In this document: in pieces, positions 19,205-30,410 of the stretch
Layout of the letters: each line of letters starts with the position of its first letter
Position numbering within the stretch: position 1 is the stretch's first letter
Source: Branchipolynoe longqiensis
Taxonomy: Eukaryota > Annelida > Polychaeta > Phyllodocida > Polynoidae
Assembly (NCBI GenBank): GCA_030323885.1
Contig: CM059186.1
Span: 174,041,047 to 174,105,046, forward strand
Length of the DNA stretch: 64,000 nucleotides
Direction: 5' to 3'
Translations under genes and position numbers: made by a program
The notes under the pieces: generated by a model
Databases searched by the model: none
Told to the model about the DNA's origin: nothing
The model's input: only the letters and a program-made list of their open reading frames with translations

Positions 19205-21240
19205 ACACTTACAAATAAATAGAGATCATTTATTAGATCTTACAATATTTGTATGTAATTTGCATGAAGAAGTGTTCATTTCTTGAGTCAAGGCGAATGG
19301 CTATATATTACTATGAAGTGAATATATATATATGTATATATACACACACACATCAATACTTATCAATATCTAAAATACATGAATGTTGATTAAAAATGAG
19401 AGTATAGGCTATTTCTCAATATTAGTATCCATTAAAACCTCTCAAACTGACTACCTCCACTGATCGACCACTCCCCTATATCGATCGCTTTATTTGGGTC
19501 CCAAACGATCACCCATACTATACCATTGTAATGATTAAAAACTCCCTAAACCAACCACCTCCCTAGATTAAACATTTAAAGTCAGTCCCATGGCCGCTCG
19601 AGTTAGAGAGGTTTTACTGCATTCATTGTTAGTATATTCAGTATTCCCTGTGGTCTCACCTGTTTGACAGTGTCGGTCTCCCCAGCCCGGGAAGCATTCA
19701 CACCTGTAGCCGTTTTCTTTGTCGGAGCAGATGCCATTGTTCTGGCAAGGCCTGCTGAGGCATTCATCAAGGTCTGTCTCACAGCGCACGCCTGTGAATC
19801 CTGCTGGACACTGACACATGGGTGCTGCGTGAACCACATGGCATGAACCTCCATGGAGACATGTAACAGCAGCACACAGTTCTATGGCTGAAATATAGAA
19901 TTGTATTCAAATGTAATGTTTAAGCTAATTGCCTGGTCACCATAATCGAATGATTATCTGATTTTGTCTTTAGCATTATATCAAATAGTTGTTACATTCT
20001 GGTTTATTCATTAGTAGATGGATGGTTCTCATAATATGGTAATGGGTCTTATAATGGTAGGATGTGACAAAGTACATTTATTTTGTTGCAATACTTAAAT
20101 GGGTTATTATGAAATTGACTCGGTGCAAGGTGTTTGTTCTTTAGGATTACTTTTACTTGTAATGAGGGACTGCTTTTGTACTTTTCTAATTTTTGTTATA
20201 TATTTTAGCCACTGTAATCAACAAATACCAAACTATACATTCCCCACTCCAGCTATAGACAGCTACAAACTTGCTGGGTCAGCCTCCACATGATTCCCAC
20301 TGGTAGTGAAATTTATATTACACACATTAACTGGAGTGGAGCTAGTAGCCTGGGATACGTACATGGGGGTTCTCACAAAATAGGAACTCTCCACCCACCC
20401 CCATCCCCATGATAGGTAGTGGTGGTCGGTGGGAGCGGTATCACATACATACAAACAATATGAACCATGTTCTATTACTATACTCTCCAGTGAAAAAGCC
20501 GGCACCAATGCTCTGCACCAACCCAGGGGGCAATGGAGGCAATCTTAAAATGCTATTTTACTGGGGAAAAAAACCATACTTCATACTCTGTATACTGTAC
20601 ATAAAAATCATCTCTGATGCAATTTTAAAGTCAACTGACAGCAAGATCTAACTCCCCAAAAATAGTCAAAATTACAAGTAGTGAAATAGGCCAGTTTCTT
20701 TAGATGTTTGTGTGTTTTATATTGGTAAAGAGAGCTCTTATGCTAATTACTTTCAAACGGTGTTGATACAAGGCCATGATATTTACACATTTGAGCAGAA
20801 TGTATCTGAGTGTTACTGTTAGTGGGCACTAACACTCAATGAACTCAGGAGTGGTTCGCCCTTTAATATAAATGCATGAGTCAGCTAAGAGTGGCAAATA
20901 CCGCATTGAGTGATGACCACTTGGTCCTGCCGACATCCAACATGATATTGTAGATGTTCTTAAATGCATGTAGTCATTTTGATTGGATGTATTTCGATTT
21001 CAGATCAGCGTGAGGGATCTGACATGGTTCACCAACATCATACAGATCCACTCATGCAGCTCAGTCAACTTGCTCATTTACTTGGATACCATTATGACCA
21101 GGCACCCGGTACAAGTGGATGTTGTACCCTGACACAGCCAAGGAATTTATGCGCATAAAGAAAAATTAAGGAATTGTTTCATTGAAGAAAATGTACACTT
21201 GTCAATTTTAAGGAAACATTCTTTAAACAGATATGATATC
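19205..21240. repeat. Tandem exon-duplication unit 3 (truncated)
   Basis: A third copy with EGF exon 5 at 19887-19660. It ends near 21240, where a TTAA-type MITE remnant replaces the LTR-like piece present in units 1 and 2. Confidence 0.8.
19660..19887 (-). CDS. Exon 5: two EGF-like domains
   Basis: A 228-bp phase 1-1 exon with a TATATTTCAG acceptor and a GTGAGA donor. It has all twelve Cys, PAGFTGVRC in the first domain, and LDEC plus CSDKENGYRCEC in the second. It shares PAGFTGV with exon 4, consistent with stepwise expansion in which exon 4 is the older neighbour. Confidence 0.85.
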
Positions 21241-21244
21241 ATTA

Positions 21245-21570
21245 CTTCAAGCTAAATAGAGTTTTGGAAAATAAAACTTTTAAAACCCAAGCACAATACA
21301 ATGTATACAACTTAGATAGTGGCACACTCAATAAACTTCTATTTCCGCATGGAAGGAATACTCAATGCTGTCCAGAATTTGTACATGCACACCTGATATT
21401 AGTTTGGCATGTTTTCACCTAAGATATATCTGAAGTTAACCATTTAAAATAGAAATTACTTCAAAGTGACGTAAAACAGATTATATTGATCAACCTCATA
21501 TATGTATCTAACAGTCAGCTAAGAAATTTGGCAGAAACTCAAAACCATAGGCCTATGCAACTTTAACACC
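21245..21570. mobile_element. TTAA-type MITE, degraded copy
   Basis: AAAACTTTTAAAACCCAAGC onwards to CCATAGGCCTATGCAACTTT follows the order of the element at 2815-3162. The termini are degenerate. Confidence 0.5.
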
Positions 21571-21943
21571 GATCATTTCTAATCTCTATTAACTAATTCA
21601 TAATGCTTCTAATTACTTCCCCGTTGCGAGCATGCAGCCCGCTATTTCTCTAGGGTTTTTAAATGCCATTATAGCACATTTGCTAAGTTAGTTTATCACT
21701 ATTGTCATAGTTTTATTATGAATGTTTATGCTCAAAGTTTTTTAATGATATTTGATGTTGTTTGTAAGCTATTTTTAATTCTTTATTTTTCATTCATGAT
21801 GATAAAATAATGTTATTGTAATTGATCCTATTGCAAGAAGAAATTCAGTATGTAGGCATAAGAGGAGTATCGGAGAACATCAGCACATAGTTGTATGGAA
21901 GCATTAATGCCGCTTGTGGACTCAGTGGATTAAATATTCTAAC
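21570..21943. other. Intron, no feature seen
   Basis: AT-rich sequence leading into exon 4. No recurring repeat was recognised. Confidence 0.35.
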
Positions 21944-22165
21944 CTGTTTGACAGTGTCGGTCTCCCCAGCGAGGGAAGCATTCACACTTGTAGCCGTTCT
22001 CTTTGTCGAAGCAGATGCCATTGTTCTGGCAAGGCCTGCTGAGGCATTCATCAAGGTCCGTCTCACAGTGCACGCCTGTGAATCCTGCTGGACACTGACA
22101 TTTGGGTGCTGCATGAACTATGTGGCATGAACCTCCATGGAAACATGTAATGGCAGCACAAGGAT
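21944..22165 (-). CDS. Exon 4: two EGF-like domains (oldest copy)
   Basis: A 222-bp phase 1-1 exon, two codons shorter than exons 5-7. The acceptor is TTTCATCCGTAG and the donor GTTAGA. It starts (G)AT CCT TGT, so the codon split across the junction gives DPC directly after the SRCR exon. Both EGF domains are complete (CFHGGSC, CQCPAGFTGVHC; LDEC, CFDKENGYKCEC). Its flanks match the 2.3-kb units only close to the exon, and it is the most divergent of the four, so it is probably the ancestral or earliest duplicate. Confidence 0.8.
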
Positions 22166-22454
22166 CTACGGATGAAATATAGCATCGTATTCAAATCCAA
22201 CTTTTAAGTGAAGCGCATGGTCATTGTAAGCCTGCACTGTTATCGATTCGGCGTCCGGTCCATGCAGTGAAGGGATAGGTGGAATTACTTAGGTTATAAA
22301 GCATAAGTAAAGGGCTTCAAAGTCATTATCATTCCAATTAAGGCTTGTGGTACTTTAGGGGGGGGGGGGTTCTAATGCATTGTATTTATAACCGAGAAAG
22401 ACTCTCCATTTCTGTACATATTCCCTGGCCTATGTCACTCTAACAGCTGAGAAG
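22166..22454. other. Intron sequence up to the outer Gypsy insertion
   Basis: Contains a G10 run near 22360 and ends with AGAAG, the target site of the Gypsy element. No exon is seen. Confidence 0.4.
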
Positions 22455-22595
22455 TGTAAGAAACTGAGTGGACTCCTTGACTTCATGATCGTAAGTCACT
22501 TTATTATGCACACAGTTTTTCCATTACAACTCCCTTTGGTCACGTGACTCCCCACGTCACTAAGCGGGTGTGTTCGGGTAGTCACGTCTCTCACA
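22455..22595 (-). repeat. 3' LTR of outer Gypsy
   Basis: Matches 37168-37310 with a few substitutions and small indels. The adjacent purine-rich tract on the minus strand (GATGAAAGGGAGA) is a plausible polypurine tract. Confidence 0.8.
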
Positions 22596-22633
22596 TCTCC
22601 CTTTCATCGAAACAATTCAAATGAGCTACGCTC

Positions 22634-22824
22634 TGTGAAAGTACAACGTCTGAACACTTTGACTTCTGGTTACTGAATGGTTTATTCACGGCGTAGGGCA
22701 CGCTTGACCCGCCGGCTAAACTTTCCATGACGTCATCTCATTTGCATATCTCTTTGTCCCCAACTCTGCATATCGTTAACATATATTAACCACAGGTCTA
22801 GACGTCTACTACGCATATATCACA
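22634..22824 (-). repeat. 3' LTR of young Gypsy
   Basis: Begins TGTGAAAGTACAACGTCTGA and ends CATATATCACA. It retains an 18-bp segment (TTTATTCACGGCGTAGGG) missing from the 5' LTR. Confidence 0.9.
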
Positions 22825-23080
22825 TCCCCCCCTCAAAGTATTTCTGAAACATGAAATGTTACAAAATAACAATGAAGAAACACAAAATATACAATATCAA
22901 ATATATGCGCACTTAACTTGCAGATGTCCGAGTGCACAATGCACTTAAGTCCTTACAATCCGGCCGTAATGCCTGATATCTCATATTGTCCATAAGTATC
23001 AACAGTAAACACAAAATCTGAAATAAACTTAACGTACATGCACATGTTAACCCTCCAAACGCCAGAAGCACACTGACCTA

Positions 23081-24080
23081 CTATAGATCTAACCTGCTCG
23101 CCGGCCTTATCAGCCGACCTGACCTACTTAGATTAACCGTACTGTTTACATTCAGCGCTGCCGCTGACCCAGATTGCGTCGTTGATGCTGACCCAGATTG
23201 CGCCTGCACGACCAACTCGGGTCGCCCCTCCACTGGTACTCCAATGATTTGCACACGGTTACGATACAACATGTTGCCTGACTCATTTAAAATCTGATAT
23301 TCTCTTCCGGACACCCCAGTCCGTCCCAAAATAACCCCTTTTTTTCCATTCCCCAGCATTATTTTTGTACTTAATCTTAGCTCCAACCTTCATGGGCTTG
23401 TGCGCCTTACCGCACTTCCGGTCATGAAACGCTTTCTGACTGCCCTGCCGCTGAGCTGTCTGCCTTCTCTTAGGATCCTGCGTCTCAGGCACCAAAATAC
23501 CCTTTGCCATAGGTAATCTGCCTCTCAACCTTCTGCTCATGAGCAACTGCGCTGGAGATACGTTCAGGACAGGCAACGGAGTATTGCGATAATTCAACAA
23601 TGCTAACTGAAAATCAGCCCCAGTCTTCTCACACTTCTTTAACATGTCCTTCACTGTTTGTACGAACCGCTCAACCTGACCGTTGCTACGCGGATATTGT
23701 GGACTGGAATATACGGCCTTGAACCCGTAATGCAGTGCAAACTCCCTGTACTCATGGCTCTTGAACTGTGGACCATTATCCGACATTACCTGACTAGGAA
23801 TACCATGCCTTGCAAAGTTGTCTTTCAACGCTTCAATGACAGTGACAGACGACGTGTCGCCCAAAAGCGTTACCTCAGGATACTTGGTGTAGTAGTCTAC
23901 AGTTATCAGGTAATTCTTATGATTTAACTCAAATAAATCGGCACCCACTTTATCATATGGTTGACAGGCGATCGGGTGACTTATCAATGGCTCGTTATGC
24001 AAATTTTTCCGGTTGTTTTGACAAGTGTCACACCGACTGACTTTATCCTCGATTTGCTTGTTAATATTTGGCCAAAACAT
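23081..24080 (-). CDS. Integrase and C-terminal tail, young Gypsy (frameshifted)
   Basis: The frame 24080-23283 holds the integrase: the CDTC half of the HHCC zinc motif, then a DDE core with a DYYTKYPEV start, SDNGPQF, and the SNGQVER segment carrying the last acidic residue. The frame changes once near 23350, inside a run of seven A/T bases (minus-strand A7 before GGGG), and continues in 23386-23081. One extra base in that run explains the shift. The tail includes GRxYQILN-like sequence typical of Gypsy integrase C-termini. The HH half of the zinc motif is encoded just upstream, across another single-base shift. Confidence 0.8.
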
Positions 24081-25519
24081 ACAGTCCCCGCGCCAACTGC
24101 TTGGACTTAGTCACCCCCAAATGCGTTTCATGCAACGCCTCTATCATTTCACCACGAAGAGCTGGAGGAACCACCACCCGATTGCCGTTCATTACAAGAT
24201 TATTTTCAACTGTTAACTCATGCTTGTACGGAATGTCCTGTCTCAGACACGGTGGCGTCTGTATACGTGTAGTATCCCACCCATCTTCAATGTGTGAGAT
24301 CAACATAGACATGGATACATCTTTTTCATACTCAGCTACAATTTTACTCAACAGACTCGACGACTGCACGTCCACTGCAGCAACGCAGAACGTGTCATCG
24401 AACAGGCTATCATGACCTACTTTGGCGGTATGCGCCCTGGACAACGTGTCTGCAAAAAACATCAAAGAGCCCTTCACATGACATAACTGAATATTGTAAT
24501 TCTGCAATCGCATTCGCATTCTTTGCATTTTAGCCGACAACTTGTGTATTGGTTTTTGCATTATGGCTACCAACGGTTTGTGGTCTGTCTGAATTTGCAC
24601 TTCCTTGCCAAATATATACTCATGAAACCGTTGGCATCCGAAACATATGGCGAGCATTTCTTTTTCAATAGTGGCATATCCACACTGCGCTGCATTAAGT
24701 GCACGAGATGCGAGTGCGATTGGCTTACCATCTTGCATCAACACGGCTCCCAAACCTGACTGACAAGCATCTACCTGAATTACAATAGGCTTCTTAACAT
24801 TGTAATATGTTAATACAGGAGCAGTTCTTAACTTCTGTTTCAATTTATCGAACGCACCTTGCTGTTCGGCTTGCCAGTGCCACGCTACGTCCTTGGCTAG
24901 GAGCGTGCGTAGCGGTTTAGCTATCTCGGACATGTTTGGTATGAACTTGTGCACATATCCAACCATGCCCAGGAACCTTTGGACGCCTTGTTTGTCACGC
25001 GGCTCTGGCATGTCTACTATTGCTTGTATTCTGTCTGGATCAGGCTTCACACCTTGCTGGGTAAGTTGATGACCTACATACTTTACTGTAGTTTTACATA
25101 GCAACGACTTAGCATCATTTAACTTAAGATTCACCGCTCTAGCCCGTTCCAAAACAGCTCGGAGCCGCTCGTTATGTTCCTGAACCATTGACCCATATAC
25201 CAAAATATTGTCTGTGACTATCCCAATGCCGGGTATGTCGCCCATGACACGGTGCATTTCCTGAATAAAAATGTCACCGGCTGTCTTGATTCCAAATGGT
25301 AACCGTGTGTACCTGTACCGGCCCCACGGAGTATTAAACGTGCACAAACGTGAACTTTCTTCATCTAGTTCTATCTGCCAATAACCTGTCTTCGCATCCA
25401 AAACTGAAAAATACTGAGCATCAGCTGTTTTGGCAATAATCTCATCAATAGTTTTGGTTGGGAACGGCCCTCTTTTTATCGCTTTGTTTAATTTAGTCGG
25501 ATCCAGACAGATTCTAATT
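24061..25519 (-). CDS. Reverse transcriptase-RNase H, young Gypsy
   Basis: An open frame from about 25519, the first Met being only internal. It covers RT from ICLDPTKLN through YWQIELDEES and TPWGRYRYTRLPFGI, then RNase H (QVDACQSGLGAVLMQDG; ATIEKEMLAICFG) and the HETHLG start of the integrase zinc motif. The RT active site reads VTDNILVYG, where the other two Gypsy copies here read VTDDILIYG or ITDDIFIYG. The second catalytic Asp is therefore Asn, and the enzyme is probably inactive in this copy. The frame ends near 24070 at a G4 run where one extra G accounts for the shift into integrase. Confidence 0.85.
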
Positions 25520-27097
25520 TTATTTGTTTTTTTTTACGATCGTGATAGAATTAACCCACTCGGTAGGTTCATCCTGCTCCACTATAACACCTAACTCTAC
25601 CATACGATCAAGCTCACTGCGTACCTTACTCTGAATTGCAAACGGAATCCGTCTAGGCGGATCTATGACAGGTTGAATAGACTTATCGACATGAATGATA
25701 GCCTTTCCTTTGATCAACCCCAACCCCTGAAATACGTCTTTGCATTCGCTTACCAGCTTCTCTGCCCCTGCGCTGGAACTGTTCGTCGGTGTGGCAATGT
25801 TCGTTGGTTTGCCAATGTTCGTCGGTTTGCCAATGTTCGTCGGTATGGCCCTGTGCACCTCATCCACACGTGCCAGCAGGTTCAAAGTCACACAAGCCTG
25901 CTTGCCCAGGATGGGCTGGCAATCCGGCACCACCTGGAACCGAAGCACACTGTCGTTGACATCAAGCAGTGCCTCTCCATCCGGCGTGATCCGGTGACCG
26001 GAGAACGTCACCAACGAACATCTGGTGTTCGCCAGCCTCCCCGGAGCCACTCTGTCGAAGACGAACCTCGGAAGCACGTTTGCTTCCGATCCGGTGTCAA
26101 GCTTGAACTTGACAGGACAACCGTTCACCCGAACGATTGCGTGCCACAACTTGGCATCCCGACCAGCACCGCGATCTACGGCGCCCACAAACAGATCCGT
26201 TGCCAGTACATTGACTTCCGCCGGATCCGGGTCTTGCTCAGCATTGTGAGGGTCGGGCGCTTCGACATGAAGCTCGTTGACTCTCCCGAGCCTGCTCCTA
26301 CAGACCTTCCCGAAGTGCCCGATCTTCTTGCAGGCAATGCACACCTTCCCTTTCGCTGGGCAGACTCCCCGGCGGTGCTCATAACCACAGTTCTGGCAGC
26401 GGATCTTGAAATCTCCTGCACCGGCGCCGCCGGCAATCCAAGATGGCGATTTCCAAGATGGCGTCGCCGCTGACCGGACCGCCGGTGCACCGGTACGCAC
26501 ATTAGCATAATTCCGAATGAAATCTATGTCTCTACTTTCAACGTCTGATTTGGTGTCCTCCAACAGATCTGAACTGAACTCACTCATTTCACACATATTT
26601 ATGCACTTTGTCAATGTTAACTCGGTTGTTTGAAGCAATTTGTTACGCAAATTCACATTTTTCACCCCAGCCACAATTCGATCGCGCAAAAGCGACTCCT
26701 CCACCACACCGTATTCACAGTCCTTCACTTTGTCCCTTAACGCTGTGATGTACGTCGCCATGTTTTCTGACGCTTGATTATGTGAATTGAACTTGTAACG
26801 TGTGATAATTAGACTGCTCTTACCTACACAATAAACTCGAAACGCTTCAGTTAACGGTTTGATCTTGTCTTCATCGGCGTACGCGAAAGTCATATTGGCA
26901 AATACCTTTTGCGCTTCTTCGCCAGCAACGTGTAAGAAGATGCAGCATTGCACTCGTTCTCCTTTCAATATGACACCTGCCGCAGTGGCGTATATATCAT
27001 ATGCTCTGATCCATGTTTTCCAGTTCGATCGTGCGTTGTTATTGAGGACAAGCTGACCAGGCGGCCGCAATCCCGGCAAAGTATTCGCGGGCGGCAT
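25520..27097 (-). CDS. Gag-protease-RT start, young Gypsy
   Basis: 525 codons from the ATG at 27097. Order: Gag (LNNNARSNWKTWIRAYDIYA onward), two zinc knuckles around residues 230-270 (CQNCGYEHRRGVC and CIACKKIGHFGKVC), an aspartic protease with LDTGSEANVLP near residue 330, and the RT start (DPPRRIPFAI; ELGVIVEQDEPTEWVNSI). Gag and Pol share one frame, as in Mag/SURL-type elements. A proline/asparagine stretch with repeated IGKPTNI units links protease to RT. The frame is lost at an A9 run (25527-25535), where one base fewer would restore the downstream RT. There is no env. Confidence 0.85.
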   Translation of the reverse strand: MPPANTLPGLRPPGQLVLNNNARSNWKTWIRAYDIYATAAGVILKGERVQCCIFLHVAGEEAQKVFANMTFAYADEDKIKPLTEAFRVYCVGKSSLIITRYKFNSHNQASENMATYITALRDKVKDCEYGVVEESLLRDRIVAGVKNVNLRNKLLQTTELTLTKCINMCEMSEFSSDLLEDTKSDVESRDIDFIRNYANVRTGAPAVRSAATPSWKSPSWIAGGAGAGDFKIRCQNCGYEHRRGVCPAKGKVCIACKKIGHFGKVCRSRLGRVNELHVEAPDPHNAEQDPDPAEVNVLATDLFVGAVDRGAGRDAKLWHAIVRVNGCPVKFKLDTGSEANVLPRFVFDRVAPGRLANTRCSLVTFSGHRITPDGEALLDVNDSVLRFQVVPDCQPILGKQACVTLNLLARVDEVHRAIPTNIGKPTNIGKPTNIATPTNSSSAGAEKLVSECKDVFQGLGLIKGKAIIHVDKSIQPVIDPPRRIPFAIQSKVRSELDRMVELGVIVEQDEPTEWVNSITIVKKNK

Positions 27098-27104
27098 CCT
27101 TCCT

Positions 27105-27116
27105 CATCTGACACCA
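27105..27116 (-). promoter_or_regulatory. Primer-binding site, young Gypsy
   Basis: TGGTGTCAGATG directly follows the 5' LTR on the minus strand. The Gypsy at 40050-50538 has TGGTGTCAGAGG, and the outer Gypsy TGGTGTCAGATG. Complementarity to a tRNA-Leu 3' end is inferred from SURL elements. Confidence 0.7.
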
Positions 27117-27289
27117 TGTGAAAGTACAACGTCTGAACACTTTGACTTCTGGTTACTGAATGGCACGCTTGACCCGCCGGCTAAACTTTCCATGACGTCA
27201 TCTCATTTGCATATCTCTTTGTCCCCAACTCTGCATATCGTTAACATATATTAACCACAGGTCTAGACGTCTACTACGCATATATCACA
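27117..27289 (-). repeat. 5' LTR of young Gypsy
   Basis: 173 bp, equal to the 3' LTR less 18 bp after CTGAATGG. Confidence 0.9.
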
Positions 27290-27294
27290 CGCTC

Positions 27295-28267
27295 AAGTCC
27301 TTTAACACACTCATTGTTTCTAATCATGTTGATCCTCATTGAACAGGTCTAGATTCTTCGTTCAGGTTTACCTTGATTTTACATATCGTTATTACAGGTC
27401 GCATTCTTAAGTACTAGTGCTTAACCCTAGTCCCATCGTTCTTTCCGTACTCACGTTACAATTTCCTCATCCTCCACCTCTCCTTCCCGGAACACTGCGT
27501 TAGATGCGGTACCCCGCAAAGTACAATGTTATTTGAGAAGGACAGCTTGACAAAGGGCAATCTCACGCATCAATACCAAATGCAAGAGTACGAAATCACA
27601 TCCCCAAGAACAACTAACAACCTGTTCTATAATCGATGCGATACTTCATCACATAATATCTGTAACAATCAATAATAACAAAAATAAAATAACAAATAAT
27701 CAAAACAAAAACAAAAAATACAAAAATATAAACAAACTAAATACACTGTACATCTCCATTCATATTACCCTGTACAGCAGAAAACAACATCTTGTGATAT
27801 TATTATCGCTTAATGGGACACTCCCCTCTTAGTTACACATTGTAGTAATACACAGCCCCCAACAACAACTATTTTTGCTTTTGATGATACCTCCACCTAC
27901 ATAACCTATCTTCTTATGACATGTGACAATGCTTAACATTAGAGGTAATCCACTTTCCTCATTACTTTCTAATATTGTCTGTACCATATGATCTCTCTCC
28001 TCCTGTTGTGTTCCCCTGATACCCATATCGTTGTACCGGCTGGCTCACTCGCCCATACCTTGTAGTGTAATTTGCATGCTGTCGCATCGCTTGATCGCTA
28101 CTGGTGGTAACATTGAGTGTGTTGGTTTTTGTTGTGATTTGTCCGCTGTTACTGCTTGGGCACTTTACTAAGTGTCTGCGGTTTCTTCGAATCATGTGAT
28201 TCTCACCGTTCCTAATTACATGATCTCTTGGCCCGGGCATTTGGGCCCTTACTATTAGGCCCTTTTC
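27295..28267 (-). pseudogene. Outer Gypsy, 3' internal region
   Basis: Continues the outer element between integrase and its 3' LTR. A decayed frame (28240-27962) carries NTLNVTTSS and YGRVSQPVQRYGY, resembling the RAGRVSRKPKYFG tail of the third Gypsy at 40731-40988. The rest is AT-rich and noncoding. Confidence 0.5.
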
Positions 28268-28632
28268 CTATGTTTTGGTGTGGTGTTTATACCATACATT
28301 GTGCCCTGCCTTCAATTGCTTGTGATTTTTCACACCCCTTTGGTCGTAGTACATTTTTTGCTTCTGCTGTCGTTTTTTTGCTGTTTGGCTCGTTGTGTGT
28401 GCTACTGTTGAACGTAATTTAATTTTTATCACTGGAATGCATGACCTCAATGTACGTGACATCAACAACTGGGCTGGCGATGCATTAAGACCCTGTATTT
28501 GAGCACTTCTTTAATTCAATAATGCTATGTTCAGATCTTTCTTATCTATGATGCATTTCTTTACCATATTCTTTGCCGTTTGCACACAGTGCTCAGCCTG
28601 GCCGTTATTGCTTTGTGGATATAGGGGATTGC
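28268..28632 (-). pseudogene. Outer Gypsy, integrase C-terminal part
   Basis: Carries the LNASPAQLLMSRTLRSCIP segment and the basic tail KKRQQKQKMYYDQRG, equivalent to the C-terminal integrase region of the other Gypsy copies. The region above 28470 holds the NNGQAEHCVQT segment with the last DDE position. Stops and indels disrupt it. It is separated from the rest of integrase by the LINE at 28645-30589. Confidence 0.65.
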
Positions 28633-29039
28633 TGTATACCCGCTAGGTATGCAGGTATAGCAATACCTCAGGTAGTTTGACGCCCCTGCCTTGCAGAGTT
28701 GTAAACCACTGCCTTGTGGTACAGGTTCTTGACAGAACCAAAGGCTAAGGGAGCAAACCCTAAACAGAAAACCATGTCACTATGGCAGCATTAAGGGCAG
28801 TTGATGTATGGAACTACCAACATCTCCCGACGCAGCCACTGCAGGGACAAACTAGTTTTGCGCCGTGCTTGACATGTTCTTGCGGTGTGAAACCTCTATT
28901 TGCTCATTTGCGAGAGAGTGCGCGTAACTTGCAAAAGCAGCAGCACTTCACCTTTTTGCAGGCAGCTTCATGAATAAGTGATCGAACAGACTGTGGGAAC
29001 TATAGAGGAATCTCTCTTCTTTCCAGAGCAGGCAAGATC

Positions 29040-30198
29040 TTCACCAGGATCCTACTCAACAGACTATCTATTCACATAACACCTGACGTAGTTCCGGAGT
29101 CACAGTGTGGCTTCAGAGGTAACCGGAGCACCGTGGATATGATATTTTGTCTCCGACAGCTACAAGAAAAGTGCATTGAGCAGGACCAACCACTGTACAT
29201 GGTATTTGTTGATTTCACGAAGGCATTTGATACAGTCGGGAGGTCCGGGCTATGGCAGCTACTGAGGAAGTACGGATGCCCAGAGAAGTTCACAACTATG
29301 ATCGAGGCTCTACTTACAGGAATGATGGCGAACGTTAGTGCTGGAGGGGAAGTCTTGGAATCGTTCAGGGTTATCAATGGGGTCAAGCAAGATTGTGTAC
29401 TGGCCCCCACACATCTTCTCCATCTTCCTATTAGCACTGCTCAAGAGGCTTTCCGAGACATGGGGATGGCATCTATATCAGTCCAGACAGAGCGCTGACC
29501 TTCAATGTTGCACACTTCAAGCGAAGACCAAGACTACTCGTTACTGGTGAGAGAGCTACTATTCGCAGATGACAGTGCACTGGTTGCCCACTCTGCTGAA
29601 GAGATCCAGAAAATAGTGGACGCTTTCTCCGATGCATCAAAGAAGTTTGGCCTGAAGATTAACATCAAGAAGACGGAGGTGCTGTACCAACCCAACTCTA
29701 CAAGAACCAGGGAGGAGATCATGGTTGACGGAAACAAGCTGAACTCTGTTCCGGAATTCACCTATCTCTCGGAAGCACTATATCAAGTGATGGACGCATT
29801 GATGCTGAAATACAGAGGAGGATGGCCAAGGCTAGCGCATCTTTCGGCCGACTACGCCAGAGACTCTGGAACAACCACCATGTGTCCATGACGGTCAAAG
29901 GTAAGATCTACCGCTCAATCGTGCTCTCCACCCTGGCTAGTACGGAGCCGGAGGCCTGGACAGTGTACAGACGACAGGTGAAAAAGGTGCATGCCTTCAT
30001 GATGCGACATCTGCGTTCAATCATGAGGTTAACCTGGAAGGACAAAGTGACAAATAAGGAAATACTCGAACGAACGGGGCTGCCCTTTATGGAAGATCTT
30101 CTGATCAAAAAGAATCTCCGGTGGACTGGACACCTCATGAGGATGTCGTCAGACAGGCTACCAAAGCAGATTCTCTATTCTCAACGGTCTTCTGGCTA
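29040..30198 (+). pseudogene. LINE reverse-transcriptase remnant
   Basis: RT domains in order: MDMIFCLRQLQEKC, FVDFTKAFDTVGR (motif A), KQDCVLAPT (a degraded RQGC-like motif B), LLFADDSALVAHS (motif C, FADD), GLKINIKKTEV (motif D). The conserved C-terminal domain (AWTVYRRQVKK, RWTGHLMRM) follows. Frame changes at about 29500 and 29800 break it. The copy at 52594-54186 is close to it and fills in the order. This clade of LINE is widespread in invertebrates; I would place it near RTE/CR1-type elements only tentatively. Confidence 0.8.
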
Positions 30199-30410
30199 CA
30201 CGGCAACCAGTGTCATGGGGGGGTGATGAAAATGGGAAATATTATGCCTAGGGTGGGACTCGAACCCACATCTCTTTGCATTCCGGGCCAGTGTGCTAAC
30301 CATTACACCACCTAGGCTCCCTGATATCACCTAGGCTCCCTGATATCACCTACCTGTCTATGTGGTTACTTGCCTGAGAGGTCAGTGCAGACTACTACAT
30401 AAATATATAC
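30199..30410 (-). mobile_element. tRNA-derived SINE or tRNA pseudogene
   Basis: The minus strand from about 30318 reads GCCTAGGTGGTGTAATGGTT, then GTGGGTTCGAGTCCCACC and CTAGGC. The 7-bp acceptor stem, D-arm and T-arm are intact, but the anticodon stem does not pair. A direct repeat, CACCTAGGCTCCCTGATAT, sits at its edge (about 30309-30350). It interrupts the LINE 3' part between TCTGGCTACA and AGAAAGAGAGGGC. Confidence 0.6.

Larger units (their letters stand above)
22634..27289 (-). mobile_element. Young Gypsy element, SURL/Mag-like
   Basis: The LTRs are 22634-22824 (191 bp) and 27117-27289 (173 bp), with target duplications CGCTC (22629-22633, 27290-27294). By eye the LTRs are identical apart from one 18-bp deletion in the 5' copy, pointing to recent insertion. 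The PBS is TGGTGTCAGATG (27116-27105) and the polypurine tract TTTGAGGGGGGG lies next to the 3' LTR. The gag-protease-RT-RNase H-integrase order is complete. It sits inside the outer Gypsy, near that element's 3' LTR. Confidence 0.9.

Noticed and set aside
15494..20651. Small frames repeated three times (for example 15494-15688, 17799-17993, 20099-20293)
   Set aside because: They recur because the entire unit is duplicated. They have no domain, and neighbouring noncoding sequence is equally conserved.
25520..25540. Programmed ribosomal frameshift between Gag and Pol in the young Gypsy
   Set aside because: The shift lies inside the RT domain rather than at a gag-pol border and is in an A9 run. 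An indel or sequencing error is more likely.
30236..30320. Functional tRNA gene
   Set aside because: Acceptor and T-arms pair, but the anticodon stem does not, and the copy sits in a SINE-like context inside a LINE.
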